In this document: piece after piece, positions 11,901 through 19,470 of the stretch
How positions within the stretch are numbered: the first letter of the stretch is position 1
Layout of the letters: each line of letters opens with the position of its first letter
Assembly: GCF_000241525.1 (NCBI RefSeq)
Contig: NZ_AHIL01000032.1
Location: forward strand, 62,001 to 126,000
Length of the DNA stretch: 64,000 bases
From: Comamonas testosteroni ATCC 11996
GTDB taxonomy: Bacteria; Pseudomonadota; Gammaproteobacteria; Burkholderiales; Burkholderiaceae_C
Direction of reading: 5' to 3'
Notes under the pieces: model-generated
What the model saw: only the letters and a program-made list of their open reading frames with translations
The model's database searches: none
Told to the model about the DNA's origin: nothing
Position numbers and translations under genes: made by a program

Positions 11901-14900
11901 CCGTCGCGGGCGCATCGACCCTCGACAACAGTTCGCCGCTGGTGCTGGGCAACGACGTCAACGTCAACGCCAATCTGAGCCTGGCGGGCAGCAACGACCT
12001 GACGCTGGGCGGAGTGGTCGCCGGAGCGGGCACGCTGACCAAGAACGGCCTGGCGGATCTGACCCTCACCGGCAACAACACCTTCAGCGGCACCTTCGAT
12101 GTGCAGGGCGGCAGCCTGACGACCTTGAGCAGCGGCGCACTGGGTAACAACGCCGGCGTCAATCTGGGCACCGGCACCACGCTCAACCTGGGGGCGTCGG
12201 CGGGTGTCGGCAGCCTCACCGGCAACGGCACGGCCATCGTCGGCAGCGGCAACACCCTGAGCATCGGCGGCAGCAACCTCAGCAGCACCTTCGCCGGTGT
12301 CCTCAGCGGCAACGGCGGGTTGACCAAGCTCGGCAGCGGCACCCTGACTCTGACCGGCCTCAACACCCTCATCGGCGACACCAACGTCAATGCTGGCACG
12401 CTGCGGGTCAACGGATCGCTCGACAGCGGCAACGTGCTGGTCAGCAACGGCGGTACGCTCGGCGGCAGCGGCAGCCTGAGCGGCGCGGTCAATGTCGGCA
12501 GTGGCGGTCACCTGGCGCTGGCCACCGGCAATGCGTTGTCGGTCGGTTCACTGGTGCTCGACGCTGGCTCCAATCTCGACGTCGGCCTCGGGGCACCGGT
12601 GTCCGGCGGCGGCAGTGCGCTGCTGAACGTCGGCGGCAACCTGACCCTCGACGGCACGCTCAATGTCGGTGACATCGGCGGCTTCGGCACGGGTGTGTAC
12701 CGGATCATCGACTACACCGGCGGCCTCACCGACAACGGCCTGCTGATCGGCACCGTGCCTGGCGGGGTGTCGGCAGGTGACCTGCAACTGCAAACCAACA
12801 TCGGCAACCAGATCAACCTGCTGGTCACCACACCGGGCGTCACTGTGCAGTTCTGGGACGGCAGCCAATTGGCGCCCAACGGCTTGATCGACGGCGGCAG
12901 CGGCACCTGGGGCGGCAGCAACACCAACTGGACCAACGTCGACGGCACGTTGAACCAGACCTGGGCCAACAGCTTCGCGGTGTTCCAGGGCACGGCGGGC
13001 ACGGTGACCGTCAACGGCACGCAGAACATCACCGGTCTGCAATTCGTCACTGATGGCTACAGCCTGCAGAACGGCACGGCGGGGGCGCTGAATCTGGTCA
13101 ATGGTTCGTTGGGCAATGCGACGGTGCGGGTCGATCCGGGCGCGACGGCGACGATTGGGGTGGCCCTCAACGGCAGCGGCACGCTGGGCAAGTATGACGC
13201 CGGTACGCTCGTGCTCAACGCCGCCAACGGTTACACCGGTGGCACCGCCCTCAATGGCGGCAAACTGGTGGTCGGCAATAACGCGGCCCTCGGCATCGGC
13301 GTCCTGACAGCCGCCAATGGAACGGCGCTGGACAGTAACACCTCGGTCAGCTTGGGCAACGATGTGGTGCTCAACGGTGGCTTGACTGTGATGGGCTCCA
13401 ACGCCTTGACCCTTAATGGCACGGTCAGTGGCAGTGGAAGCTTGACCAAGGCTGGCTCTTCAAATCTGACTCTGAACGGTAATAACGCCTATACCGGGGG
13501 AACAATTCTTGCAGGCGGAAGCACCATTGTTGGCAACAACGCAGCTCTTGGCTCTGGTGCCTTGACGGTGAACGGCACTGCAACGTTGGATTCAAACCAA
13601 GCGGTCACATTGGCAAACCAGATGGTGCTGAATGCAGGCCTCACAGTTGCAGGCTCCAATGCTTTGACGCTTGACGGAAGTATCTCTGGCTCCGGGAGCT
13701 TGACCAAGGATGGCGTTAGCACGCTGACTCTGAATGGAGTAAATACTTATGCTGGCCAAACCACTGTCAATGGTGGGACGCTTGCCCTAGGCGCTGGAGC
13801 TAGCTTGGCGCTTAACGGCATTGTGAACTTGGCAAGTGGCACAACGTTCGATCTGTCGGCTGGTAACGGTTCCCAAACCTTCGGCACCTTGGTTGGTAAC
13901 GGCACCGTCAAACTGGGCGTGAACACGCTGGCTGCAGGCGGGGCGACAGATGGAACCTTTGGTGGCTCCATGACCGGCACTGGTGGCTTTATCAAACAGG
14001 GCACTGGCACTGAAACGCTCACAGGCACCAACTCCTATACCGGCGGTACGCTGGTGGCAGCAGGTACCTTGCAGGCAGGCGCTGCCAGCACCTTCAGCAG
14101 CACCTCTGCCCACACTGTAGCCAGCGGCGCTGTGCTGGATCTGGCGGGCTACAACCAGACCCTGGCCAGCCTGAACAACAGCGGCACCGTCAAGCTCAGC
14201 AGCAACAGTGGTGCAACCCCTGGCACGGTGCTCAAGGTTACCGGCGCCTATGTGGGCAACAACGGCAATCTGGGCCTGTCCACCGTGCTGGGTGCGGACG
14301 GCAGCGCCACCGACAAGCTGCTGCTGTCCGGTGCCTCGGCCGTGGCCAGCGGTAGCACCACGGTGCACATCACCAATGCCGGCGGTCTGGGTGCCCAGAC
14401 TACGGGCAACGGTATCGGGGTCATCGGTACGGAGAACGGAGCCAGCCTGCAGCCGGGCAGCTTCACCCTGGCTGGCGGTCATGTGGATGCCGGTGCCTAT
14501 GAGTACCGCATGACACAAACCGCCCAGGGGGCAGCCCTGCATTCGACCGCGACCGCAACATCGACCACGGCCTACCGTGCTGAAGTGCCGCTGTTGTCGG
14601 CCCTGCCGGCACAGCTGCGCCAGGCCGACATGGCCATGTTGGGCGATCTGCGCAAGCGCATGGGTGATGAAGGCACGCAAGCCACGACCAGCTCCGACAC
14701 AGGCGCCAGCCGCCGAGTCTGGGGCCGTATTCTGCGCACCGATCCCAAGATCAGCCAGCAAGGCACCGTCAGCCCCGAGAGCAGCGGTCACCTGACCGGC
14801 TTCCAGGCAGGTCTGGATCTGTATGCCGACCAGAGCATCAAGGCCGGCATCTATGTGGGCCAGCTTGAAGGCGACATGAGCGTCAAGGGCTTTGCCAGCG

Positions 14901-15538
14901 GCGTGGATCGCAAATACGTCGGCTTCAACAACCTGCGCACCCGCTACCTGGGTGTGTACGGCACCTGGCAAGATCAGTCTGGCCTGTATGCCGATGCCGT
15001 GCTGCAAGGCGCTGACTACCGTAGCGACCTGCGCACCGCCGGCGACACAGCCCAGGCTCGCACCAAGGGCAGCGGCTGGCTGGCTTCTCTGGAAATGGGC
15101 AAGGCCTTTGCTGTGACCTCCAACTGGCAGATTGAGCCTCAGGCGCAGATCATCTACCGCAAACTGAGCATCGACGACACAGCGCTGAGCCTGGCCACGG
15201 TCAAGAACAAGGCTGACGATGACTGGACCGTGCGTCTGGGCGCCCGCATCAAGGGCAACTTTGCGACCGGCGCCGGTGTGCTGCAGCCCTATGGCCGCAT
15301 CAACGTCTACAAGGCGAGCAACACCACCGACATCGCCAGCTTTGCGGCGCCAGGCGGCACCACCGACATCAAGGCCAAGGGCGGCTACACCGCGACCGAG
15401 ATGGCTGCCGGTGCGAGCCTGCAGATCAACCCGCGCACCAGCGTTTATGGTGAGTTGGGCAAGCTGTGGGCCAATGGCGGCGACAGCCGGGTCAAGAGCG
15501 GGGTGCAGGCCTCCATTGGCGTGAAGGTGCAGTGGTAG
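5963..15538 (+). CDS. Giant autotransporter with passenger-associated repeats (type Va secretion)
   Basis: The ATG at 5963 follows AAAGGG and gives 3191 aa. The N-terminus (MNKCYRSIWNQSLGAWVA) is an extended signal-peptide region, followed by a hydrophobic core ending at AAWA near residue 73. The passenger carries about 22 copies of the autotransporter-associated repeat (consensus GLTKNGAANLTLNGANTY, then GGTTLNAGTLTVG), many exactly 86 residues apart, which should form a long beta-helix. An AYEYRMTQ segment near residue 2845 marks the autochaperone region. The last 280 residues (from RRVWGRIL, about 2915) form the outer-membrane barrel ending in VKVQW. Likely an adhesin or biofilm factor on the cell surface. 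It has a large internal duplication and a composition shift near 13.4 kb, and no cysteines in the repeat region. Confidence 0.95.
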   Translation: MNKCYRSIWNQSLGAWVAAPEIAHSGTASVNSSRAVSLVTGSSCFGGRASPIRRVALAAAMLCGAALSPAAWATCSVAGSTVTCTGVPSLPLFLNNYASAANGLTVNVNAGAQMNATLGGRVLDLTGVNITLNNSGTLDPALLGLVSVLSGGAFIGTGAASTVNVLNNASGIIRGTGMVLGLNLTSIDGLGIGVNNAAAGTTSITNNGTITSTGLSVGGISLADTPVVGVYGGSTVNMTNNGSVQGRVAFETSAAGNTFTNTGSITGSVSMGVNSTNTFTAVTGSSVNVGDGVQVTVGLGGLIGVNLTFAPTGQIDGGAGGTNALVLQNTLGAGGGASGSGTVSSATYVNFNNLTVNSGTWTLQGPVVSGSSTLNGGVVQFNNNAAFGSGVLTSNGGILQASSAGLSLGNLITLGAGGLTVQGANDLSLTGVLSGAGGLTKAGAGQLSLGAANTFTGNTTINAGSVQVGNDQAFSSGTVTIGGAATLTAPGTVNLANAITLNGALTASGAGALTLSGALTGASGLTKTGSGSLTLSGVNTGYSGTTTLSAGTLRVGNNNALGSGALNAAAGTSLDSTANVTLNNNVGLTGSLTVLGSNNLTLGGVLSGTGGLTKSGAASLTLTGNNTQSGATALNAGTLFVGSNTALGTGALNTAAGTTLDATTAVSLANAVNLAANLVIGGTQGLALNGVVNGAGGLVKNGTAALTLGGSNGFAGGTLLNAGTLIVGANTALGSGGLSTAAGTTLDANTTVSLGNAVTLGGNLNIGGSANLTLGGVVGGSGGLTKNGAANLILNGANTFLAGTTLSAGTLTVGNAGALGSGDLTVTGAATLDSSASVALANNVVLNADLSIGGSNGLTLGGVVSGASRLIKNGTANLTLNGSNTYSGGTTLNAGSLTVGNGAALGSGALTVGGASTLNSNGAVTLGNAITLNANLSAGGSNALTLGGVIDGAGGLIKTGTSSLTLTGNNTYTGSTSLNAGTLIVGSATALGAGNLNAAAGTTLDASTATSLTNNVNLGGNLTVAGSNALTLTGTVSGVGGLIKNGAADLTLNGANTYFGNTALNAGKLIVGNATALGSGTLNAAANTTLDANTAVSLGNAVNLAGALNIGGTADLTLGGTVNGAGSLVKNGTANLNLNGANSYLGGTTLNAGQLVVGNDNALGQGALAVAGASALSSSGNVTLANNVTLNAGLTVDGANDLTLNGVINGTAGLTKSGSGNLTINGNNGYQGGTQLNAGRLTLGSSGALGTGTLAVTADATLANSSPMALGNTIALSNSANLTVETANALILSGDLGGNGNLIKTGVDDLTLVGVKTFTGNVDIQAGSLTTLGSGVLANVGTLNVGSSGQLNLNGNASLGSLTGSGQVDVGIGSVLSLGSNNFNSTFVGSLNGQGGLTKVGSGTLHLTGSSGLTGSTNVNAGTLNLTGSLASTQLNVNSGATLTGTGSALGVITINNGGHLALSSGNTLSAASLTLTANSNVDVSLAVPSTTSLMNIGGNLTLGGKLYVTDAGGFGVGVYRLFNYIGALTDTNMTVAGVPVGYALGDLMVQTLGNQVNVVVSAPSSNLRFWDGSQIIPNGTVDGGTGTWNAGGTNWTNSNGTLNQTWAGDFAVFQGTAGTVSVNGTQLFTGMQFLTDGYNVVNGTSGLLTAVNGTGGTTAMRVDPGVTATVGVNIDGSGILNKLDAGTLVLNGANSYTGGTQLDGGTLVVGSNTALGTGALIANAGTQLDSNTAVTLANATTLNGNLTVVGSNALTLNGVIGGTGGLIKNGAANLTLGGNNAFLGPVALNAGGLILASNTALGSATLNAANGTTLDASTAVTAGNGINLAGNLAIVGSNALTLAGNINGAGSLTKNGASNLTLNGGNGFLGGVTLNAGTLTVGSNTALGLGNLTVAGASTLDSNGAQSLGNNVVLNANLTNAGSNNLTLGGVVSGTGALVKNGAANLTLNGINTYSGGTTLNAGTVTLGTSAVLGSGAVTVAGASTLDNSSPLVLGNDVNVNANLSLAGSNDLTLGGVVAGAGTLTKNGLADLTLTGNNTFSGTFDVQGGSLTTLSSGALGNNAGVNLGTGTTLNLGASAGVGSLTGNGTAIVGSGNTLSIGGSNLSSTFAGVLSGNGGLTKLGSGTLTLTGLNTLIGDTNVNAGTLRVNGSLDSGNVLVSNGGTLGGSGSLSGAVNVGSGGHLALATGNALSVGSLVLDAGSNLDVGLGAPVSGGGSALLNVGGNLTLDGTLNVGDIGGFGTGVYRIIDYTGGLTDNGLLIGTVPGGVSAGDLQLQTNIGNQINLLVTTPGVTVQFWDGSQLAPNGLIDGGSGTWGGSNTNWTNVDGTLNQTWANSFAVFQGTAGTVTVNGTQNITGLQFVTDGYSLQNGTAGALNLVNGSLGNATVRVDPGATATIGVALNGSGTLGKYDAGTLVLNAANGYTGGTALNGGKLVVGNNAALGIGVLTAANGTALDSNTSVSLGNDVVLNGGLTVMGSNALTLNGTVSGSGSLTKAGSSNLTLNGNNAYTGGTILAGGSTIVGNNAALGSGALTVNGTATLDSNQAVTLANQMVLNAGLTVAGSNALTLDGSISGSGSLTKDGVSTLTLNGVNTYAGQTTVNGGTLALGAGASLALNGIVNLASGTTFDLSAGNGSQTFGTLVGNGTVKLGVNTLAAGGATDGTFGGSMTGTGGFIKQGTGTETLTGTNSYTGGTLVAAGTLQAGAASTFSSTSAHTVASGAVLDLAGYNQTLASLNNSGTVKLSSNSGATPGTVLKVTGAYVGNNGNLGLSTVLGADGSATDKLLLSGASAVASGSTTVHITNAGGLGAQTTGNGIGVIGTENGASLQPGSFTLAGGHVDAGAYEYRMTQTAQGAALHSTATATSTTAYRAEVPLLSALPAQLRQADMAMLGDLRKRMGDEGTQATTSSDTGASRRVWGRILRTDPKISQQGTVSPESSGHLTGFQAGLDLYADQSIKAGIYVGQLEGDMSVKGFASGVDRKYVGFNNLRTRYLGVYGTWQDQSGLYADAVLQGADYRSDLRTAGDTAQARTKGSGWLASLEMGKAFAVTSNWQIEPQAQIIYRKLSIDDTALSLATVKNKADDDWTVRLGARIKGNFATGAGVLQPYGRINVYKASNTTDIASFAAPGGTTDIKAKGGYTATEMAAGASLQINPRTSVYGELGKLWANGGDSRVKSGVQASIGVKVQW
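7240..13450 (+). repeat. Tandem 258-bp passenger repeats
   Basis: Within the autotransporter, units encoding an 86-residue module recur head to tail. They are most regular at about 7585-9650, where successive units begin 258 bp apart. Each encodes an L-x-K-x-G-x-x-x-L-x-L core followed by TLNAGTL. The units are diverged (perhaps 60-80% identical in protein), so they are old duplications. Confidence 0.85.
9915..14040 (+). repeat. About 2.18-kb internal duplication in the autotransporter
   Basis: A block containing QAGSLTTL, GGHLAL, GVYR, FWDGSQ, TLNQTWA and FAVFQGTAGTV occurs twice. The FWDGSQ codons start at 10670 and 12851, a period of 2181 bp or 727 residues. The flanking 86-residue repeats are duplicated with it. 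Confidence 0.8.
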
Positions 15539-15584
15539 AACTGGCTACCAGCTTGGTGCCCTGACAAGGCAAGCAGGAGCGAAG

Positions 15585-15618
15585 AAAAGGCTCGCAGTCA
15601 TCATGCTGCGGGCCTTTT
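15585..15618 (+). terminator. Terminator of the autotransporter gene
   Basis: An imperfect hairpin, AAAAGGC-tCGCAG paired with CTGCGgGCCTTTT, ends in a short T run 50 bp after the stop codon. Confidence 0.6.
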
Positions 15619-16091
15619 GCTTGTATGACAGGTATAAAGAATAGAGCCCCTCAGGACCTCAGCTTGTTAAAAACGCTGCAAAACGGGCATAGGTCCCTGG
15701 ACAACAATTGCTCAACATGAGTCTGTCGCGGCACGCAGAAGCGGTCGTTCGAGTCGGTAAACGGCGAGCCGCACAGTCGAGCGGCCGGATCCGAGGATGA
15801 AGCGGCTATTCAGGATCGACGGCATTCAACAATTGAAGTTGCCGTTCATACCCTATGAGGCATCGGTTGCTTTTCGCCGAATTGGTTACGCCGGGATGCC
15901 ATGAACTGAGAGATGTTGACCCGGTGATCTGATACCTATGCGCCAAGTCTACTGTTTGTCCCCATCCTCGTATATCACCGAGCTATGGCGTGCTGCCAGC
16001 CCGATTTTCCTTCGGAAGCCCACTCTGCAATTCATGCTGAACTTTCATGAAGAGCACGGGCTTAAATGAAGCCTGCGGATGATGGACTTGC
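15619..16091. other. Gene-free stretch
   Basis: About 470 bp between the autotransporter terminator and the regulator. I see no frame with coding character, tRNA or repeat. Confidence 0.5.
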
Positions 16092-16775
16092 TCAGGGTTG
16101 TGTGCCGCAGAAAATTTCAATCCAGCGATAACCTAGGCGAATTTTCTGTTGTGCTTGAAGTTTGCGCAGTTCGACGTTGACTTTTTGGCGAGACGCTCCA
16201 ACGGCATGCGCGAGATCACCTTGAGAGATGAGAAGCACGACATTGCCGTGAACAGGCTTTCCGTTTTCCGCTGCTATGCGTTGCAATGTCGCCCAGACTC
16301 TCGCATTGAGTGTCTCCTCCGCCCTGATAAAGATCATGTCGAACAATTCGTTCACGCGCAGACTTAGTGCACGTGCCACTGCCAAAGATGCCAGAGCATC
16401 GCTTGCCAAAACCTCGAGCAAGGGCTGACTTGGCAAGATTAGAAGTTCGACGTCTCCGGCTGCGACAAGGTCTACAGGCACAGGCGCATTTCCCAACACC
16501 GAACTAAAACCGCTGATTTCGCCTGGTTCCATCCAGCGCGTAAATTGCTCGGCCCCTCCTGCGGTGTAGCCCACAGAGCGCAGACGTCCTGACAACACAA
16601 CCAGCACGTGATGTGCAGAGTCACCTCTTTTCTGAACGAGTTGGCCGTCGTGAAACGTTCTCTTGATGCCAATGGCACGAAGCCGCTGCATAGAGGGCTC
16701 AGGGAAGTTCGCAAGCCAATCCACGCGGTAACGGTCACCCGATAGACGCCTAGGGAAGTCGAGCTTGGTGTTCAT
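16092..16775 (-). CDS. Crp/Fnr-family transcriptional regulator
   Basis: A 227-aa protein from the ATG at 16775 (MNTKLDFPRR); a longer frame reaches 16862 but overlaps the promoter zone. The cyclic-nucleotide-type beta-barrel (residues about 20-130) includes GDSAHHVLVVLSGRL and EPGEISGFSSVLG. The C-terminal winged helix (about 150-215) has ISQGDLAHAVGASRQKVNVEL as its recognition motif. The FNR iron-sulfur cysteines are absent, so it is not an oxygen sensor of that kind. It is divergent from the transporter/dioxygenase operon with about 100 bp between them and probably controls that operon. The ligand is unknown. Confidence 0.85.
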   Translation of the reverse strand: MNTKLDFPRRLSGDRYRVDWLANFPEPSMQRLRAIGIKRTFHDGQLVQKRGDSAHHVLVVLSGRLRSVGYTAGGAEQFTRWMEPGEISGFSSVLGNAPVPVDLVAAGDVELLILPSQPLLEVLASDALASLAVARALSLRVNELFDMIFIRAEETLNARVWATLQRIAAENGKPVHGNVVLLISQGDLAHAVGASRQKVNVELRKLQAQQKIRLGYRWIEIFCGTQP

Positions 16776-16876
16776 CCGAACATTGTCACCTGAGGCGCAA
16801 TTCAATTGACTGGTCGATTTTTTAATCCGTTTGCATACCGATTGTCGTAACGCTCTCTCCAACGGAACGGATTCCC

Positions 16877-17869
16877 ATGATTCGAAAAAAATTGATCGCT
16901 CTCGCTATAGCTTCTGTATCGGCGCTATCCACTTCGGCTATGGCTCAGTCCACCGTCTTGCGCATACAGGACTATCCAGGCTTGGGCAACTTTCTGGTTC
17001 GTGTCGCCAATGCGAATGGACTCTGCGCAAAGCATGCCATCACGTGCGAATTGCGCAGCATTCCGCAGGCCCCGTTAGCGATGCAGACACTGCTGGCGGG
17101 AGATCTCGACGTCGCATTTACGCCTCCGGAGGTTCTTGTCCAGGCCGTGAACAAGGGAGCTGCAGTCAAAGTGATTGGCAGCGGAGCTCGCGGGCCCACA
17201 TTCTTCCTCATGGCGGGAGCTGGCTTGGATACGCCCAATGCGGCCAAAGGATATCCGGCGATCATGCAGGATTTCAAAGGCAAGAAAATCGGTGTTACAG
17301 CAAGAGGCAGCGCAGCCGAGTTCCAGTTGGTGAGCCTGCTCAAGGGTGCAGGCATGTCTGCTCAGGACGTCACGATTGTTGCGGTCGGCTCGCCCAACAC
17401 CGCCTTTCCTGCGATCTCGCAGAAGCAGATTGATGGGCTGATGCTTTTCACACCGATGGATGGCTTTTGCGAAGTGTCGAAGGTATGCCGGATGGTGGTT
17501 GATCCTCGCAAGGGGCAAGGTCCCAGTGATGTCCTGGAGACCAACGGAGCCTCGATGCTGCAAGTCGTGCGCGATGAATTTCTTCAGAAGAATTCTAAGG
17601 CGATAGAGGGGTATCGAAGGGCCATGATTGAAGCGAGTGAGTTTGCGCAGAACCCCGCAAACTTTGCGGCGCTGCTAAAGATTGCGCAAGACACCTTCAA
17701 GATCAATGTTCCGAATGGAGACCAGATTCTTGAGGTCTCGCTGCATAACTCTTTGCCCTCTTTGCAATTTCCTGTAGACCCCAAGGCCCTCCAGGATACA
17801 GCGAGGTATATGCAACGTACAGGCCAGATCAGCAAGGTGGTGGACACCTCTACGCTGCTGGTGCAGTGA
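16877..17869 (+). CDS. NitT/TauT-family ABC transporter substrate-binding protein
   Basis: A 330-aa periplasmic protein with a signal peptide (MIRKKLIALAIASVSALSTS, cleaved near AMA/QS). The fold markers are an N-terminal VLRIQDYPGLGNF strand, a GDLDVAFTPPEVLVQAVNKG segment and GKKIGVTARGSAAEF. It resembles TauA/SsuA-type proteins that capture sulfonates, nitrate or related anions. First gene of a four-gene operon, with the ATPase 12 bp downstream. The ligand cannot be read from the sequence. Confidence 0.85.
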   Translation: MIRKKLIALAIASVSALSTSAMAQSTVLRIQDYPGLGNFLVRVANANGLCAKHAITCELRSIPQAPLAMQTLLAGDLDVAFTPPEVLVQAVNKGAAVKVIGSGARGPTFFLMAGAGLDTPNAAKGYPAIMQDFKGKKIGVTARGSAAEFQLVSLLKGAGMSAQDVTIVAVGSPNTAFPAISQKQIDGLMLFTPMDGFCEVSKVCRMVVDPRKGQGPSDVLETNGASMLQVVRDEFLQKNSKAIEGYRRAMIEASEFAQNPANFAALLKIAQDTFKINVPNGDQILEVSLHNSLPSLQFPVDPKALQDTARYMQRTGQISKVVDTSTLLVQ

Positions 17870-17881
17870 GCGGAGGCGGAT

Positions 17882-18682
17882 ATGCCCATTCCCAACGCTC
17901 TTGCCTCCAGAGGGCCTGCGGTTGCCGTAGATGGCCTGCATTTGAGCTTCGGCGGCAACAAGCCGGTTCTGGCGGACATCTCTCTGAATATTGCCGAAGG
18001 CGAATTTGTCTCTCTCGTTGGCCCAAGTGGCTGCGGCAAGACAACCTTGCTAAATCTGTGTGCGGGCCTGCTCGAACACACGGGTTCCGGATTCATCAAA
18101 GTGATGGGTAGCCCTCCACGATGCGGTAATCCCCAAATCGGCTACATGCTCGCGCGCGATAGCCTCTTGCCGTGGTGCTCCGCCTTGGATAACGCCGCCT
18201 TTGGCGCGAAGATCAGAGGGCAAACCAAGGATCAAAGCATTGAACGTGCACGAAAAATGCTCGCCGAGGTAGGGCTTGCAGAGCATGCCAATGCGTTGCC
18301 GAAAGCGCTTTCACACGGCATGCGTCAGCGTACTGCGCTCGCACGGACATTTGCATTGGATGCACCGCTGCTCTTGATGGATGAACCATTTGGAGCACTT
18401 GATGCGCAAACCAAGTTGCAGCTTCAAGATTTGCTTCTGCGTCTCTGTCATCAGCACCGACAAACGGCTTTGTTCGTAACTCACGATTTGGCAGAGGCTG
18501 TCGCCGTTTCCGATCGCGTGATCGTGATGTCGTCCCAGCCAGGACGCATCATTGCAGACGTGCCGATTGACCTACCGCGACCTCGTTCAATTCGTGAATT
18601 GCAAAAGTCGCCACGTTTCCACGAACTCTTTGCGACTCTGTGGTCGCAGCTTGAATCGGGATGGGTACACCATGAAGGCTAA
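17882..18682 (+). CDS. ABC transporter ATPase (TauB/SsuB-like)
   Basis: A 266-aa cytoplasmic ATPase with a GGAGG ribosome site. Walker A is GPSGCGKTT (about residues 45-53), the signature region reads LSHGMRQR, and Walker B is LLLMDEPFGALD followed by a switch His in VTHDLAEA. The signature has His instead of the usual second Gly, a variant seen in this subfamily. It powers the adjacent permease, whose start codon overlaps this gene's end by 11 nt. Confidence 0.93.
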   Translation: MPIPNALASRGPAVAVDGLHLSFGGNKPVLADISLNIAEGEFVSLVGPSGCGKTTLLNLCAGLLEHTGSGFIKVMGSPPRCGNPQIGYMLARDSLLPWCSALDNAAFGAKIRGQTKDQSIERARKMLAEVGLAEHANALPKALSHGMRQRTALARTFALDAPLLLMDEPFGALDAQTKLQLQDLLLRLCHQHRQTALFVTHDLAEAVAVSDRVIVMSSQPGRIIADVPIDLPRPRSIRELQKSPRFHELFATLWSQLESGWVHHEG

Positions 18683-19427
18683 TCGACTGCAATGGGTGCT
18701 CTGGCACATCGTTTTCATAGCCTTAATGCTGGGATTTGCCGAGATCGCCGCTTCGCGCAAATGGGTTGATCCGACATTTTTTGGACAACCACGTGGAGTA
18801 CTTGCCTACCTTTGGGAAAACGTAAGAACAGCAAAGTTTTGGAGCGACCTAGGCTGGACTCTGACAGCTGTAGCAGCGTCTTTTGTGCTGGGCAGCCTAG
18901 CTGCATTCGCCGTTGGACTCATTTTTGTTCGTTGGCCTGCGATAGAGAAGTTCGCCGACCCCTACTTCAACGCGCTCAATGTGATGCCACGCATTGCTCT
19001 GGCACCGCTGTTCATTCTGTGGTTCGGCCTTGGAATAGGTAGCAAGATTGCCGTTGGCTGCTCGCTTACCTTCTTCATCGTTCTCTCTGCGACTGTGGCC
19101 GGCATCCGCGGGGTAAGCCAAGACCACTTGACGCTATGCAAGACGTTGGGGGCGAAAGCCGGCACAACGTTCTTCGAGGTCACTTTGCCTGGTGCGGTCC
19201 CCGTGATCTTTTCAGGCCTCAGGCTTGGGTTGATCTATGCCCTGCTCGGAGTTGTCGGTACCGAAATCATCGCAAGCGAAAAGGGCCTGGGCCAAACCTT
19301 GGCCTATCTCGGCTCCACCTTCGATATCAATGGCGTTATGGCTCTCCTGCTGGTACTCGCATTGCTAGGGGTTGGCATCGTGCGCTTCATGACCTGGCTT
19401 GAAAAACGCCTGCTGCACTGGCAATAA
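18672..19427 (+). CDS. ABC transporter permease (TauC/SsuC-like)
   Basis: A 251-aa inner-membrane protein with about six hydrophobic segments. The start at 18672 (MKANRLQW) overlaps the ATPase gene, a sign of coupling. The EAA loop region that contacts the ATPase reads CKTLGAKAGTTFFEVTLPGAVPVIF (about residues 155-180). It belongs to the BPD_transp_1 family and forms the membrane channel for the substrate delivered by the binding protein. Confidence 0.92.
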   Translation: MKANRLQWVLWHIVFIALMLGFAEIAASRKWVDPTFFGQPRGVLAYLWENVRTAKFWSDLGWTLTAVAASFVLGSLAAFAVGLIFVRWPAIEKFADPYFNALNVMPRIALAPLFILWFGLGIGSKIAVGCSLTFFIVLSATVAGIRGVSQDHLTLCKTLGAKAGTTFFEVTLPGAVPVIFSGLRLGLIYALLGVVGTEIIASEKGLGQTLAYLGSTFDINGVMALLLVLALLGVGIVRFMTWLEKRLLHWQ

Positions 19428-19470
19428 GCAGTTCCCTTACTACCCCTGCTATCCCTGAAAGGCATTGAAC

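Noticed and set aside
11372-15007. Long minus-strand frames (up to 406 codons) opposite the autotransporter
   Set aside because: Low-complexity translations mirroring the repeats; no ribosome sites or family features.
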